In this document: positions 8,036-17,370 of the stretch, piece by piece | Numbering within the stretch: the stretch's first letter is position 1 | How the letters are laid out: every line of letters begins with the position of its first letter | DNA from: Pseudomonadota bacterium | GTDB taxonomy: Bacteria; Pseudomonadota; Gammaproteobacteria; Burkholderiales; JABEVD01 | DNA: 64,000 nucleotides | Reading direction: 5' to 3' | Assembly (NCBI GenBank): GCA_021806605.1 | Contig: JAJZQY010000002.1 | Location: 1-64,000 of the forward strand | Translations under genes and position numbers: made by a program | The notes under the pieces: generated by a model | The model's database searches: none | What the model saw: only the letters and a program-made list of their open reading frames with translations | Told to the model about the DNA's origin: nothing

Positions 8036-10594
8036 TCAGGCCTGCAATTCTTCCAGAAGCGCGGTTTCGACGCGGATCAATGTCCTGGGGTTTTCCAGCA
8101 TGGGGCCGGATACCAGAAAAGTGTCTTCGGCGCGCTCGCCGAGCGTGTTGATTCTTGCGCTATGGACACTGATATGGTTGTCCTTCAGCGTTTTTGCGAT
8201 TCGGGATAGCAGCCCCGGGCGGTCGCCTGCGATGATGGAAAGCACCCGGTAAATGCCTCTTTCGTCGGGAGCGATGCTCACCTGCGGCGGTATCGGGAAA
8301 TGCTTCAGGTGACGGCTCAGGCGGCTTTGAAGCGGCGCCTCCAGGGGCTTTTTCTGAACCAGCCTCTGTTCCAGCTCGAATTCAATGAAGCTGATCAGAT
8401 CCCGATATTGTTCTACTTTCCGCTCGGGGTCGAGTACCAGGAAGCTGTTCAAGCAATAGCCGTGTCGGGTTGTATGTATCCTGGCTTCGGCGATATTGTA
8501 GCCGATGCGCTCGAAGAATCCGCTGATCTGCACAAAGAGATCGGGCTGGTTTTCCGCATAGATCATGACTTGCAGGCCTTCCCCGACAGGGCTCAACCTT
8601 GCTCTCACGACGGGTGTGGCGGTGTCGACCCGATTGTGGAGAATGCGTGCATGCCAGGCGATTTCGTTGGCATCGTGCTGCAAGAAATAGCTCATTTCGA
8701 GCTTCGACCAGAGATTTTGCTGGCTGTCTTTGGGCATGGCATAAAGCTGCAACAGCCGGACGGCCTCGATCTGGCGCATCTGGAAGTTTCCGACGGAAGA
8801 GGGCTTGTCTCCCCTCAGGCAGCGTTGCGCCGCTCTGAAAAGATCTTCCAGAAGCTTTTCCTTCCAGGCATTCCATACCTTTGGGCTGGTTCCCCTGATA
8901 TCGGCTACCGTAAGCAGATAGAGCGCTGACAGCTGCCTTTCCGTGCCCACCCTGGCAGCGAAATTCGCAATGACGTCCGGATCCGACAAATCCATTTTCT
9001 GGGCGGTGGATGACATGATCAGATGATTTTCGACAAGATCTCCTACCAATGCCGCGTCGGCCTCGCTCAGGCCATGCTGCCTGCAAAAGGTCAGGGCGTC
9101 GCGCTTTCCGAGCTTAGAATGATCTCCGCCACGGCCTTTGGCAATGTCATGGAAAAGCCCGGACAGATAGAGCACTTCGGGATGCTCGAATTCATTGATC
9201 AGCCTGCTGCAAAGGGGATATTCGTGGACATATTCCGCCATTTTGAAGCGCCTCAGGTTGCGCACCACCTTGAGAATATGCTCGTCGACCGTGTAGACAT
9301 GGAAGAGGTCATGCTGCATGCGCCCCACGATGCGGCCGAAAGCCGGGATGTATTTGCCCAGCACACCGTACTGATTCATGCGTTGCAGGGCATGCGAGAC
9401 CCCTTTGGGTTCGCGCAGAATCTGCATGAAAAGCTCCCGATTCCTTTCATCCCTGCGGAATTTGGCGTCGATTTTAGATGTGGCCCTCCAAAGGGCGCGC
9501 AATGTCTCCGAACTGATGCCCTTGAGTTCCGGATGGCGCTCGATCAGCAGAAAACATTCGAGGATGGCACCGGGTTCGTCCGAGAAAAGCGATTCGCTGC
9601 GTGCAGCGAGCAAGTCGCCTCTAGCCTCGAATCGTTCGTTGATGATAATCCGTGCAGCCTGCGAAGCTGCGAATATGCTGGTACGCATGTTTTGCAGCAA
9701 AATGGTGTTGAGCTGGGAAACCGATTTGGCTATACGGTAATACTGCTGCATCAATTGCTCGCTTGCACGGCGAGAGCGGCTTTCCCGATACCCGAGCTCG
9801 TTTGCAAGCCCTGTCTGGTAATCGAACAGCAGCCTGTCTTCCCTGCGCGCTGCAAGGTAATGCAGACGGATGCGCAGGTTTTCGAGAAAGGCCTGATGTC
9901 GCGCTATGCGCCTAGCTTCGCTTTTCGTGATGATGCCGCTTCTTGCCAGATCGTTCCACGATGAGCCGAGGTTGCAGGCCTTGCCAATCCAGATCAGGGT
10001 CTGGAGATCCCTGAGTCCGCCGGGGCTTTCCTTCAGATTGGGTTCCAGATTGTGCGAGGTGTCATGGAGGCGCATGTGGCGCTGCTGTTGCTCGAGTTCT
10101 TTCGCGTTGAAAAACGCCTTGCAATCGATCGAGGCGCGCAGCGCCTCGGTAAAAGACTGGTACAGTTTTCGGCTGCCGGCGAGGAGTCTTGCCTCCAGCA
10201 TGTTGGTTTGCACCGTGACGTCCTTTGCAGCTTCGATCCCACATTCTTCCAAGGTACGCACGCTGTGTCCGACGTCGAGCCCTGAATCCCACAGCAGGCC
10301 CACTAGTTGCTCCAGCTTTTCGGTCGTGCCCGGGTCGGCTGGTTTCTCGAGCAGGATCAAGAGGTCGATGTCGGAATGAGGGAAGAGCACTTTGCGCCCA
10401 TATCCGCCGACTGCCAACAAGGCAGCGCCATCCGCGGGGGAAATGCCATTCCAGGCGGTTTTCAGGATGCGGTCGACAAGCTGACTGAGGTTTCCTGGGA
10501 GGGTTGAAGCGCGTTCGTCCTGCCGGAATTTTTCCTGAAGGAATTTTTTCCCCTCGGCGAGTTCCAGCTTGATCGCATTCGATATCAGGGTCAA
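8036..10594 (-). CDS. glnD: Bifunctional uridylyltransferase/uridylyl-removing enzyme GlnD
   Basis: An 852-residue nitrogen sensor. Domains in order: nucleotidyltransferase with GGYGRKVLFPHSDIDLLIL (about 65-83), a helical linker, an HD hydrolase domain (LFHDIAKGRGGDHS, about residues 480-495), and two C-terminal ACT domains (starting near 690 and 785) that sense glutamine. It uridylylates and deuridylylates PII proteins (GlnB/GlnK). The length is normal for the family. The start is a TTG at 10592-10594, two bases after the map stop; no ATG precedes the conserved region, so this start is likely but weak. glnD after map is a common proteobacterial arrangement. Confidence 0.95.
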   Translation of the reverse strand: MTLISNAIKLELAEGKKFLQEKFRQDERASTLPGNLSQLVDRILKTAWNGISPADGAALLAVGGYGRKVLFPHSDIDLLILLEKPADPGTTEKLEQLVGLLWDSGLDVGHSVRTLEECGIEAAKDVTVQTNMLEARLLAGSRKLYQSFTEALRASIDCKAFFNAKELEQQQRHMRLHDTSHNLEPNLKESPGGLRDLQTLIWIGKACNLGSSWNDLARSGIITKSEARRIARHQAFLENLRIRLHYLAARREDRLLFDYQTGLANELGYRESRSRRASEQLMQQYYRIAKSVSQLNTILLQNMRTSIFAASQAARIIINERFEARGDLLAARSESLFSDEPGAILECFLLIERHPELKGISSETLRALWRATSKIDAKFRRDERNRELFMQILREPKGVSHALQRMNQYGVLGKYIPAFGRIVGRMQHDLFHVYTVDEHILKVVRNLRRFKMAEYVHEYPLCSRLINEFEHPEVLYLSGLFHDIAKGRGGDHSKLGKRDALTFCRQHGLSEADAALVGDLVENHLIMSSTAQKMDLSDPDVIANFAARVGTERQLSALYLLTVADIRGTSPKVWNAWKEKLLEDLFRAAQRCLRGDKPSSVGNFQMRQIEAVRLLQLYAMPKDSQQNLWSKLEMSYFLQHDANEIAWHARILHNRVDTATPVVRARLSPVGEGLQVMIYAENQPDLFVQISGFFERIGYNIAEARIHTTRHGYCLNSFLVLDPERKVEQYRDLISFIEFELEQRLVQKKPLEAPLQSRLSRHLKHFPIPPQVSIAPDERGIYRVLSIIAGDRPGLLSRIAKTLKDNHISVHSARINTLGERAEDTFLVSGPMLENPRTLIRVETALLEELQA

Positions 10595-10596
10595 GG

Positions 10597-11385
10597 TTAT
10601 ATTCCGGGAGGGGAGCCGGGCGACAGGGTCAATACTTCATGTCCGGTTTCGGTAACCAGTATGGTGTGTTCCCATTGAGCGGAAAGGCTGTGATCCTTCG
10701 TGACTACTGTCCAGCCATCGCCCAGATGCCGAATGGCAGCTTTCCCCGCATTGATCATCGGTTCGATGGTGAAAATCATTCCAGGGAGCAATGTCAGTCC
10801 GGTTCCGGCGTTACCATAGTGCAGGACCTGGGGCTCCTCGTGGAATTTGACGCCTATGCCATGGCCGCAGTATTCTCTTACGACGCTATAGCCATGTTTC
10901 TCCGCATGTTTTTGAATGGCGGAGCCGATATCCCCGAGCCTGTTTCCTGGTTTGACCTGATGGATGCCGTGCCACATGCATTCATGGCTGACTTCGCATA
11001 AACGTCTGGCATGAGGCGCCACTTCCCCGACGCAGAACATGCGGCTGGTATCCCCGTGGTAGCCGTCCTTGATGACGGTGATGTCGATGTTCAGGATGTC
11101 GCCGTTTTTGAGAACCTTGTCTCCGGGGACGCCGTGGCAGATCTGATGATTGATGGATGTGCAGATCGATTTCGGATAAGGCCTGTGACCGGGAGGGGCA
11201 TAATTGAGCGGTGCGGGAATCGTTTTCTGGACGTTTACCATGTAATCGTGACAGAGCCGATCCAGCTCTCCTGTGGTAATCCCGGCTTTTACAAAAGGTT
11301 CGATATAATCCAGAACCTCGGCAGCAAGTCGCCCGGAGATGCGCATTTTTTCGATTTCCTGCTGGTTTTTGATGCTTACTGTCAT
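10597..11385 (-). CDS. map: Methionine aminopeptidase, type I
   Basis: A 262-residue metallopeptidase that removes the initiator methionine. Metal ligands: DINIDITVIKDGYHGDTSRM (two Asp), the HGIGVKFHEEP segment (His), and FTIEPMIN plus the final Glu near EHTILVTE. The start at 11385 (MTVSIKNQQEIEKMRISGRL) was chosen over an upstream in-frame Met because homologs begin with this Ile-Lys-rich segment. It is transcribed divergently from rpsB with a 252-base gap, the usual map/rpsB arrangement in proteobacteria, and leads into glnD. Confidence 0.95.
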   Translation of the reverse strand: MTVSIKNQQEIEKMRISGRLAAEVLDYIEPFVKAGITTGELDRLCHDYMVNVQKTIPAPLNYAPPGHRPYPKSICTSINHQICHGVPGDKVLKNGDILNIDITVIKDGYHGDTSRMFCVGEVAPHARRLCEVSHECMWHGIHQVKPGNRLGDIGSAIQKHAEKHGYSVVREYCGHGIGVKFHEEPQVLHYGNAGTGLTLLPGMIFTIEPMINAGKAAIRHLGDGWTVVTKDHSLSAQWEHTILVTETGHEVLTLSPGSPPGI

Positions 11386-11486
11386 GTGTGTTTTCCCGCT
11401 GGACGAGGATAGGCAGGCGGAGCCTTCAAACTTTTGAGCATATCGAATAGTTGCCTTCAAGGCAATCCGCAAGCGCATGGTTTTTG

Positions 11487-11516
11487 TTGAGGAATTGGCA
11501 GGCGGGATGTTACAAT
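11487..11516 (+). promoter_or_regulatory. Putative promoter of the rpsB cluster
   Basis: TTGAGG (11487-11492) and TACAAT (11511-11516) with an 18-base spacer form a plausible sigma-70 promoter in the map/rpsB gap. It would give an rpsB leader of roughly 115 bases, which contains two hairpins. Confidence 0.5.
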
Positions 11517-11534
11517 CACAGAATCAGTTCGGAA

Positions 11535-11610
11535 GGGGATAGTCCCCCAAAGTCTGAAATTCGCACACTCGTCCTGCAGGGTGCCCGTTATCGGGTCGTT
11601 GAGACGAGTG
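11535..11610 (+). promoter_or_regulatory. Structured 5' leader of rpsB, possible S2 autoregulatory element
   Basis: Two stem-loops can be drawn. The first pairs GGGGA (11535-11539) with TCCCC (11543-11547). The second has a perfect 8-base outer stem, CACTCGTC (11566-11573) with GACGAGTG (11603-11610), enclosing CCCG-TTAT-CGGG (11584-11595). The second stem ends 27 bases before the rpsB ATG. In gammaproteobacteria S2 represses its own rpsB-tsf mRNA through a structured leader; a similar role here is inferred, and the sequence was not compared with a covariance model. Confidence 0.45.
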
Positions 11611-11637
11611 GAAGTCATAACCCTAATGGAGAAATCA

Positions 11638-12381
11638 ATGTCGGTTACAATGCGTCAAATGCTGGAGGCTGGTGTCCATTTCGGGCATCAAACCCGTTAC
11701 TGGAATCCGAAAATGGCTCCCTACATTTTCGGACATCGCAACAAGATCCATATCGTCAATCTCGAGAAAACCCTGGCAATGTACCAGGAGGCGATGAAGT
11801 ATGTGCGCCAACTCGCTTCCAACAAGGGAACGATACTGTTCGTCGGCACCAAGCGACAGGCTCGCGAGATTGTCAAGGAAGAAGCCGCTCGCTGCGGCAG
11901 CCCCTATGTCGATCATCGCTGGCTTGGCGGGATGCTGACCAACTTCAAGACGGTCAAGCAATCGATCAAGCGTTTGCATGACATGGAAGCCATGATGCAG
12001 GACGGGTCCATAGACAAGCTTTCCAAGAAGGAAGCGCTTGAACTGCATCGCGAATACGAGAAGCTCGAAAGGAGTCTCGGCGGAATCAAGGATATGCCGG
12101 GCCTTCCGGATGCGATTTTCGTGATCGATGTCGGGTACCAGAAGGGAACGATCGTGGAAGCTGCCAAGCTGGGCATTCCCGTGGTCGGGGTTGTCGATAC
12201 CAACCACTCTCCCGATGGCGTCGCCTATGTCATTCCTGGCAACGACGATTCCAGCAGAGCGATACGCCTTTATGCAAGAGGCGTGGCCGATGCGATCCTG
12301 GAGGGCAGAAACCAGGTCATCAAGGAACTGGTCAGCGACGAATTTGTCGAAGTGAGCGACCCGGCGGAAGCGGGCGAGTAA
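11638..12381 (+). CDS. rpsB: 30S ribosomal protein S2
   Basis: A 247-residue S2 protein with the family start [20 protein letters not shown] and later [27 protein letters not shown] and [15 protein letters not shown]2 joins late in small subunit assembly and binds S1. The ATG at 11638 has GGAG six bases upstream; the longer reading from 11581 runs through the leader hairpin and is not credible. It heads the large same-strand cluster and is followed by an intrinsic hairpin before tsf. Confidence 0.98.
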   Translation: MSVTMRQMLEAGVHFGHQTRYWNPKMAPYIFGHRNKIHIVNLEKTLAMYQEAMKYVRQLASNKGTILFVGTKRQAREIVKEEAARCGSPYVDHRWLGGMLTNFKTVKQSIKRLHDMEAMMQDGSIDKLSKKEALELHREYEKLERSLGGIKDMPGLPDAIFVIDVGYQKGTIVEAAKLGIPVVGVVDTNHSPDGVAYVIPGNDDSSRAIRLYARGVADAILEGRNQVIKELVSDEFVEVSDPAEAGE

Positions 12382-12386
12382 TCCTG

Positions 12387-12413
12387 AAAAAAGGGGCGAC
12401 AGCCCCTTTTTTT
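12387..12413. terminator. Hairpin with T-run between rpsB and tsf
   Basis: A6 then GGGGC-GACA-GCCCC then T7 makes a compact stem-loop with a T-tract on both strands. It lies 6 bases after the rpsB stop and 28 before tsf. It should act as a partial intrinsic terminator, letting S2 be made in excess of EF-Ts and the downstream genes, or as an RNA-end stabiliser. Confidence 0.75.
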
Positions 12414-12440
12414 AAACTTTTAATTTTGGGAGTCTTGGAA

Positions 12441-13322
12441 ATGGCGGAAATTACCGCAGGTATGGTCAAGGAGCTACGCGAGGTGACCGGTCTTGGCATG
12501 ATGGAGTGCAAAAAGGCGCTGAGTGAAACGGAAGGCGACATGAAGGCCGCCGAAGATCTGCTTCGCATCAAGAGCGGAGCGAAAGCGAGCAAGGCTGCGG
12601 GCAGGGTCGCCGCAGAAGGCATGATAGGCGCCTTCGTCGCTGCAGACAAGAAATCCGGCGCCCTGGTCGAACTCAACTGCGAAACCGATTTCGTTGCGAA
12701 GAACCAGGATTTTGTCGATTTTGCAAAAGCGCTTGCAGAACTGGTGAGCAAAACCGGCACGACCGATGTCGCCGCTTTGTCTGGGTGCGAAATGGATGGC
12801 GGCAAGACAGTCGAGGAATTGCGCCAGGCGCTCGTCATGAAGCTCGGCGAAAACATCAGCATCCGCAGGATGGTGCGCTTCCAGACGCAAGGTCAGCTGG
12901 CCTATTATCTGCACGGATCGAAAATCGGCGTGCTGGTCGATTATGCTGGAGCGGACGAGGCGCTGGGCAAGGATATCGCCATGCACATTGCCGCTAGCAA
13001 GCCGGTATGCGTTTCAAAGGACGAGGTTCCGGCCGATCTTTTGGCGAAAGAGCGTGAAATCTATACTGCGCAAGCTGCCGAGAGCGGTAAGCCTGCCAAT
13101 ATCGTCGAAAAGATGGTCGATGGCAGAGTGGCCAAATACCTTGCTGAAATCACTTTGCTGGGTCAGCCCTTCGTGAAGGATCCGGATCAGACGGTTGAGA
13201 AACTGCTCGCAGCCCGAAAAGCGAAAGTCAATGCCTTTCAGATGTTCGTGGTTGGCGAGGGCATCGAAAAGGCATCCACCGATTTTGTCGCCGAGGTTAT
13301 GGCGCAAGTGGGGCAATCTTGA
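12441..13322 (+). CDS. tsf: Elongation factor Ts
   Basis: A 293-residue nucleotide exchange factor for EF-Tu. The N-terminal UBA-like domain ([27 protein letters not shown]) and the core motif [10 protein letters not shown] (about 81-90) are clear, followed by the second half-repeat ([15 protein letters not shown]). It catalyses GDP release from EF-Tu. The ATG at 12441 follows GGGAG. The last four bases overlap the pyrH start. Confidence 0.97.
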   Translation: MAEITAGMVKELREVTGLGMMECKKALSETEGDMKAAEDLLRIKSGAKASKAAGRVAAEGMIGAFVAADKKSGALVELNCETDFVAKNQDFVDFAKALAELVSKTGTTDVAALSGCEMDGGKTVEELRQALVMKLGENISIRRMVRFQTQGQLAYYLHGSKIGVLVDYAGADEALGKDIAMHIAASKPVCVSKDEVPADLLAKEREIYTAQAAESGKPANIVEKMVDGRVAKYLAEITLLGQPFVKDPDQTVEKLLAARKAKVNAFQMFVVGEGIEKASTDFVAEVMAQVGQS

Positions 13323-14041
13323 CGAAAAAAACGCCTGCTTACAAGCGCATCCTGCTCAAGCTGAGCGGCGAGGCGCTGATGGGCGACGACAGCTACGGGA
13401 TCAACCGTCCGACGATCGCGCGCATCGTTTCAGAAATCAAGGAAGTCGTCGAACTCGGCGTGCAGGTCGCTATCGTGATTGGCGGCGGCAACATTTTTCG
13501 GGGCGTGGCGCTTGGTGCGGCAGGCATGGATCGCGCGACAGCCGATTACATGGGGATGATGGCCACCGTCATGAATGCGCTTGCTTTGCAGGATACAATG
13601 CGTGGTGTCGGACTCGGTTGCCGCGTGCAATCCGCGCTCAATATCGAGCAGGTTGCCGAACCGTATATTCGCGGCAAGGCGATGCGTTACCTTGAAGAGG
13701 GCAAGGTTGTGGTTTTTGCCGCCGGAACGGGCAACCCCTTTTTCACGACGGATACGGCCGCTGCGTTGCGCGGCATGGAAATGAACGTCGATATCGTTCT
13801 CAAGGCAACCAAGGTTGACGGCGTTTATACCGCTGATCCGGTGGCTCACCCCGAGGCTACGCGATACAACCGCTTGAGCTTCGATGAAGCGATACAGAAA
13901 AACCTGAAAGTCATGGATGCTACTGCATTGGCATTGTGCAGGGATCAGAATATGAATGTGAATGTTTTCAGCATATTCAAGCCTTCCGCCTTGAAGCGAG
14001 TCGTGTTCGGGGAGGACGAGGGGACTCTGGTATACTGTTGA
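13319..14041 (+). CDS. pyrH: UMP kinase
   Basis: A 240-residue amino acid kinase family enzyme making UDP from UMP. Motifs: [13 protein letters not shown] (10-22), [11 protein letters not shown], the UMP-binding [13 protein letters not shown] and [19 protein letters not shown]. The start is a TTG at 13319 overlapping the tsf stop by four bases; the first internal ATG would remove the LSGEAL phosphate-binding motif, so TTG is required. Part of the tsf-pyrH-frr block conserved across proteobacteria. Confidence 0.96.
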   Translation: MTKKTPAYKRILLKLSGEALMGDDSYGINRPTIARIVSEIKEVVELGVQVAIVIGGGNIFRGVALGAAGMDRATADYMGMMATVMNALALQDTMRGVGLGCRVQSALNIEQVAEPYIRGKAMRYLEEGKVVVFAAGTGNPFFTTDTAAALRGMEMNVDIVLKATKVDGVYTADPVAHPEATRYNRLSFDEAIQKNLKVMDATALALCRDQNMNVNVFSIFKPSALKRVVFGEDEGTLVYC

Positions 14042-14067
14042 TTTCAGCATATTGGGAAAGCACGAAG

Positions 14068-14625
14068 ATGTTGGGTGAAGTCAAGAAATCTGCCGAGCAA
14101 AGAATGATCAAGGCGCTCGAGTCCCTGAAAGTCGATTTCTCCAAAGTCAGGACGGGGCGGGCGCATACCGGCATACTCGACCATGTGGTAGTGGACTATT
14201 ACGGCAATCCCACGCCGATCAGTCAGGTCGCCGGCGTGAGCTTGCTGGATGCGCGTACCATCAGCGTTTCCCCATGGGAGAAAAAAATGCTGGCGCAGGT
14301 CGAAAAGGCGATCAGGGATTCCGATTTGGGACTCAATCCTTCCACGGTGGGAGATATTGTGCGCGTGCCCATGCCCATGCTCACGGAAGAGCGCAGGCGC
14401 GATCTGATCAAGGTGGTCAGAGGGGAGGCCGAGAACGCGCGTATAGCCATCCGGAATATTCGCAGGGACGCCAATTCCTCCCTCAAGGAACTTGTCAAGG
14501 AAAAGGCCATTTCCGAGGATGACGAGCGGCGTGCGCAGGATGAAATCCAGAAGCTGACTGATCGCCATATCGCTGAAGTGGACAAGGCCTTGCAGGCCAA
14601 AGAAGCCGATCTTCTGGCAGTCTGA
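14068..14625 (+). CDS. frr: Ribosome recycling factor
   Basis: A 185-residue tRNA-mimic that, with EF-G, splits the post-termination ribosome. The three-helix bundle and [24 protein letters not shown] and [11 protein letters not shown]-type motif (here [17 protein letters not shown]) are present, with the C-terminal helix ending in EADLLAV. The ATG at 14068 lies 26 bases after the pyrH stop. Its stop TGA shares a base with the ATG of uppS. Confidence 0.97.
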   Translation: MLGEVKKSAEQRMIKALESLKVDFSKVRTGRAHTGILDHVVVDYYGNPTPISQVAGVSLLDARTISVSPWEKKMLAQVEKAIRDSDLGLNPSTVGDIVRVPMPMLTEERRRDLIKVVRGEAENARIAIRNIRRDANSSLKELVKEKAISEDDERRAQDEIQKLTDRHIAEVDKALQAKEADLLAV

Positions 14626-15380
14626 TGGCACAGTTTCAAAGCTCGACTTGCGAGATTCCCAATGCAAAAGCCATTCCCTCGCATATCGCGATCATCATGG
14701 ACGGCAACGGCAGATGGGCAAAGCAGCGCATGCTGCCGAGAATTGCCGGGCATCAGCGAGGCGTCAAGAGTGTACGCAACACGGTCCGGCACTGTGTTGA
14801 AATCGGTGTCGAGTATCTGACCCTGTTCGCTTTCAGCAGCGAGAATTGGCGCAGGCCAAAAGACGAGGTGTCTTTCCTGATGACGCTTTTTTACAGCGCC
14901 CTTGATCGGGAAATTGACCAGATTCACAAGGATAATCTGCGGTTTAGGGTGATCGGGGATCTTGCGCCATTCAATGCCAAGCTGGCCACGCTGATCAAAG
15001 AGGCTGAACTGCGCACTGCAGGCAATACAGGACTGACTTTTACCATAGCTGCCAATTATGGGGGGAGATGGGATATCCTGCAGGCGGCAAAGCGCATGTT
15101 GAACGATCATCCGGAACTTGCAGGCGGATTCGATGAGTGCCATCTCTCTCCCTATCTTTCGATGAATTACGCTCCGGAACCCGATCTTTTCATAAGAACG
15201 GGGGGGGAGCAGCGAATCAGCAACTTTCTTTTGTGGCAGCTTGCCTATACCGAACTCTACTTCACGGATACCCTGTGGCCGGATTTCGATTCGACCGCAC
15301 TGGATCTTGCCATTGCTTCCTATCAGGCGAGAGAGCGTCGCTTCGGGCGAACCAGCGAACAGTTGCTCGCAACCCCCTGA
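14625..15380 (+). CDS. uppS: Isoprenyl transferase (undecaprenyl pyrophosphate synthase)
   Basis: A 251-residue cis-prenyltransferase. The substrate-binding [11 protein letters not shown] (about 25-35), [18 protein letters not shown] and the C-terminal [21 protein letters not shown] (key residues Arg-Thr-Gly-Gly-Glu-Gln-Arg) are all intact. It makes the C55 lipid carrier for peptidoglycan and O-antigen. The start overlaps the frr stop by one base. Followed two bases later by cdsA. Confidence 0.96.
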   Translation: MAQFQSSTCEIPNAKAIPSHIAIIMDGNGRWAKQRMLPRIAGHQRGVKSVRNTVRHCVEIGVEYLTLFAFSSENWRRPKDEVSFLMTLFYSALDREIDQIHKDNLRFRVIGDLAPFNAKLATLIKEAELRTAGNTGLTFTIAANYGGRWDILQAAKRMLNDHPELAGGFDECHLSPYLSMNYAPEPDLFIRTGGEQRISNFLLWQLAYTELYFTDTLWPDFDSTALDLAIASYQARERRFGRTSEQLLATP

Positions 15381-15382
15381 CA

Positions 15383-16195
15383 ATGCTTAAAGCCAGGATA
15401 CTGACAGCAATAGTATTGATTCCGCTTTTTCTGGGCGCTTTATTTTCCCTCTCTGACGAGCTATGGATAGGCGTGACGTTGGCAGTGACGATGATTGCCT
15501 GCTGGGAATGGGGCAGGATGGCCGGCTTTTCGAAAATGCTTGTCCAGTTTTATCTCGTCCTGTCCTTCATGCTGTCGTGGTTCGTTCTCTGGCTGATTCA
15601 TGTCGATTCTGCGCGCATCTTGTTTTTCTACGGGGCTTCGGCCGTTTTTTGGTTGGTTGTCGCTCCATCCTGGCTTGCATTCGGCTGGCATATGCGGCAC
15701 CCGCTCATCATGGCATTGGTAGGGTGGGTTGTGCTGATTCCGACATGGCTTGCCCTGATCGACCTCAGGCTTTATGGGCCATGGCTTTTGCTCGGAGTCA
15801 TGGCAATAGTCTGGGTTGCCGATACCGCTGCTTACTTCGCCGGGAGGCGGTTTGGGGAGCACAAGCTTGCCCCATCGATCAGCCCAGGGAAAACCTGGGA
15901 GGGCGTTGCCGGGGCTGCCACTGGGGTGGGAATTTATGCCTGGTTTCTGGTATTCTCGGGCAATACGGATGCCCTGGCAATTGATCCGCCTTGGCTGATT
16001 CTGTCGACCTGGGTGCTGATGGTTTTCAGCATCATTGGCGACCTTTTCGAATCTTCTGTCAAACGCAATGCAGGCCTCAAGGACAGCGGAAGCATTCTTC
16101 CCGGCCATGGCGGAATACTTGACCGCATTGACAGCCTGACGGCGGCACTTCCTTTAGCCGCACTGGGCCTGATGCTCATACAGCAGCTGCCATGA
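15383..16195 (+). CDS. cdsA: Phosphatidate cytidylyltransferase
   Basis: A 270-residue polytopic inner membrane enzyme making CDP-diacylglycerol from phosphatidate and CTP. Several hydrophobic segments precede the signature SPGKTWEGVAGAATGVG and the C-terminal GDLFESSVKRNAGLKDSG...LPGHGGILDRIDS. The start at 15383 (MLKARILTAIVLIPLFLGALF) gives the expected N-terminal membrane helix; a longer reading overlaps uppS. The end overlaps dxr by four bases (ATGA). Confidence 0.95.
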   Translation: MLKARILTAIVLIPLFLGALFSLSDELWIGVTLAVTMIACWEWGRMAGFSKMLVQFYLVLSFMLSWFVLWLIHVDSARILFFYGASAVFWLVVAPSWLAFGWHMRHPLIMALVGWVVLIPTWLALIDLRLYGPWLLLGVMAIVWVADTAAYFAGRRFGEHKLAPSISPGKTWEGVAGAATGVGIYAWFLVFSGNTDALAIDPPWLILSTWVLMVFSIIGDLFESSVKRNAGLKDSGSILPGHGGILDRIDSLTAALPLAALGLMLIQQLP

Positions 16196-17370
16196 CCATG
16201 CAAAACATCACCATATTGGGATCCACAGGAAGCATCGGCAAAAGCACACTCGACGTGGTGGGGCGGCATCCCGAGAAATTCACGGTGTTCGCATTGAGCG
16301 CGAATACCCAGCATGAGGTCCTGCTCGAGCAGTGCCTGAAATTCAGGCCGAAGTACGCCGTGATGCGGGACGAGTCGGGTGCGCAGCGCTTAAAGGAAGG
16401 CATTGCTGAGGCCGAGCTGAATACCGAAGTCGAATGCGGGGTTGCTGCGCTCGAAAAAATTGCCTCTCTCCCTGAAGTAGATATCGTGATGGCTGCCATT
16501 GTCGGCGCTGCGGGAATGCAGCCAGCGCTTGCCGCAGCAAGAAGCGGAAAAAGAATCCTGCTCGCCAACAAGGAGACCCTTGTCATGGTAGGGCAGCTTT
16601 TTATGGATGCGGTCAAGGAAAACGGCGCCGTTCTTTTGCCCATAGACAGCGAGCACAATGCCATTTTCCAGGTGCTGCCGCGCGAGGGTTCCCTCGGTGG
16701 AGGAGGCGTGAAGCGCATTCTGCTTACGGCTTCTGGCGGCCCTTTCAGAAATTTCTCGAAGGAAGCGCTCGAACGTGTTACGCCGGATGAGGCGTGCAGG
16801 CACCCGAACTGGGTCATGGGCAGAAAGATTTCCATCGATTCCGCGACCATGATGAACAAGGGGCTGGAGGTAATCGAGGCGCACTGGCTATTCAATGCGG
16901 GAGCCGATCAGATCAGGGTGGTCGTGCACCCGGAGAGCATCATCCATTCCATGGTCGAGTACATCGATGGCTCGATACTTGCCCAACTGGGCAATCCCGA
17001 TATGCGAACGCCGATCGCTTATGCGCTCGGTTTTCCCCAACGAATCGATTCCGGCGTCGAATCGCTCGATTTGTGCCGGATCGCGACGCTTCATTTCGAA
17101 GAGCCTGATTTTTCCCGCTTCCCCTGTCTTGCCCTGGCATTTCAGGCATTGAAAGCCGGCGGAGCGGCTGCGACCATACTGAATGCTGCGAATGAAGTGG
17201 CCGTGCAGTATTTTCTCGAGAAGAAAATACGCTTTACGGCCATTTCTGAAATGATAGAACAAACGCTCAGTGAATTGGGCGCCTTGCCACTCGATACTCT
17301 GGAAGAAGCGATCGAGATCGACAGGATAGCGAGGGACGTCGCCAGTGCCCTGCTTTCGAAAGTCGCATGA
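16192..17370 (+). CDS. dxr: 1-deoxy-D-xylulose-5-phosphate reductoisomerase
   Basis: A 392-residue NADPH-dependent enzyme of the MEP isoprenoid pathway. N-terminal nucleotide-binding loop GSTGSIGKSTLDVV (9-22), catalytic and metal residues in PIDSEHNAIFQ (Asp/Glu) and SATMMNKGLEVIEAHWLF, then GNPDMRTPIAYALGFP. It supplies isoprenoid precursors for the UppS enzyme encoded just upstream. Overlaps cdsA and rseP by four bases on each side, so this block is tightly coupled. Confidence 0.97.
   Translation: MTMQNITILGSTGSIGKSTLDVVGRHPEKFTVFALSANTQHEVLLEQCLKFRPKYAVMRDESGAQRLKEGIAEAELNTEVECGVAALEKIASLPEVDIVMAAIVGAAGMQPALAAARSGKRILLANKETLVMVGQLFMDAVKENGAVLLPIDSEHNAIFQVLPREGSLGGGGVKRILLTASGGPFRNFSKEALERVTPDEACRHPNWVMGRKISIDSATMMNKGLEVIEAHWLFNAGADQIRVVVHPESIIHSMVEYIDGSILAQLGNPDMRTPIAYALGFPQRIDSGVESLDLCRIATLHFEEPDFSRFPCLALAFQALKAGGAAATILNAANEVAVQYFLEKKIRFTAISEMIEQTLSELGALPLDTLEEAIEIDRIARDVASALLSKVA

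Noticed and set aside
14223-15383. 386-codon open frame on the minus strand
   Set aside because: Antisense to frr and uppS, both with full motifs.
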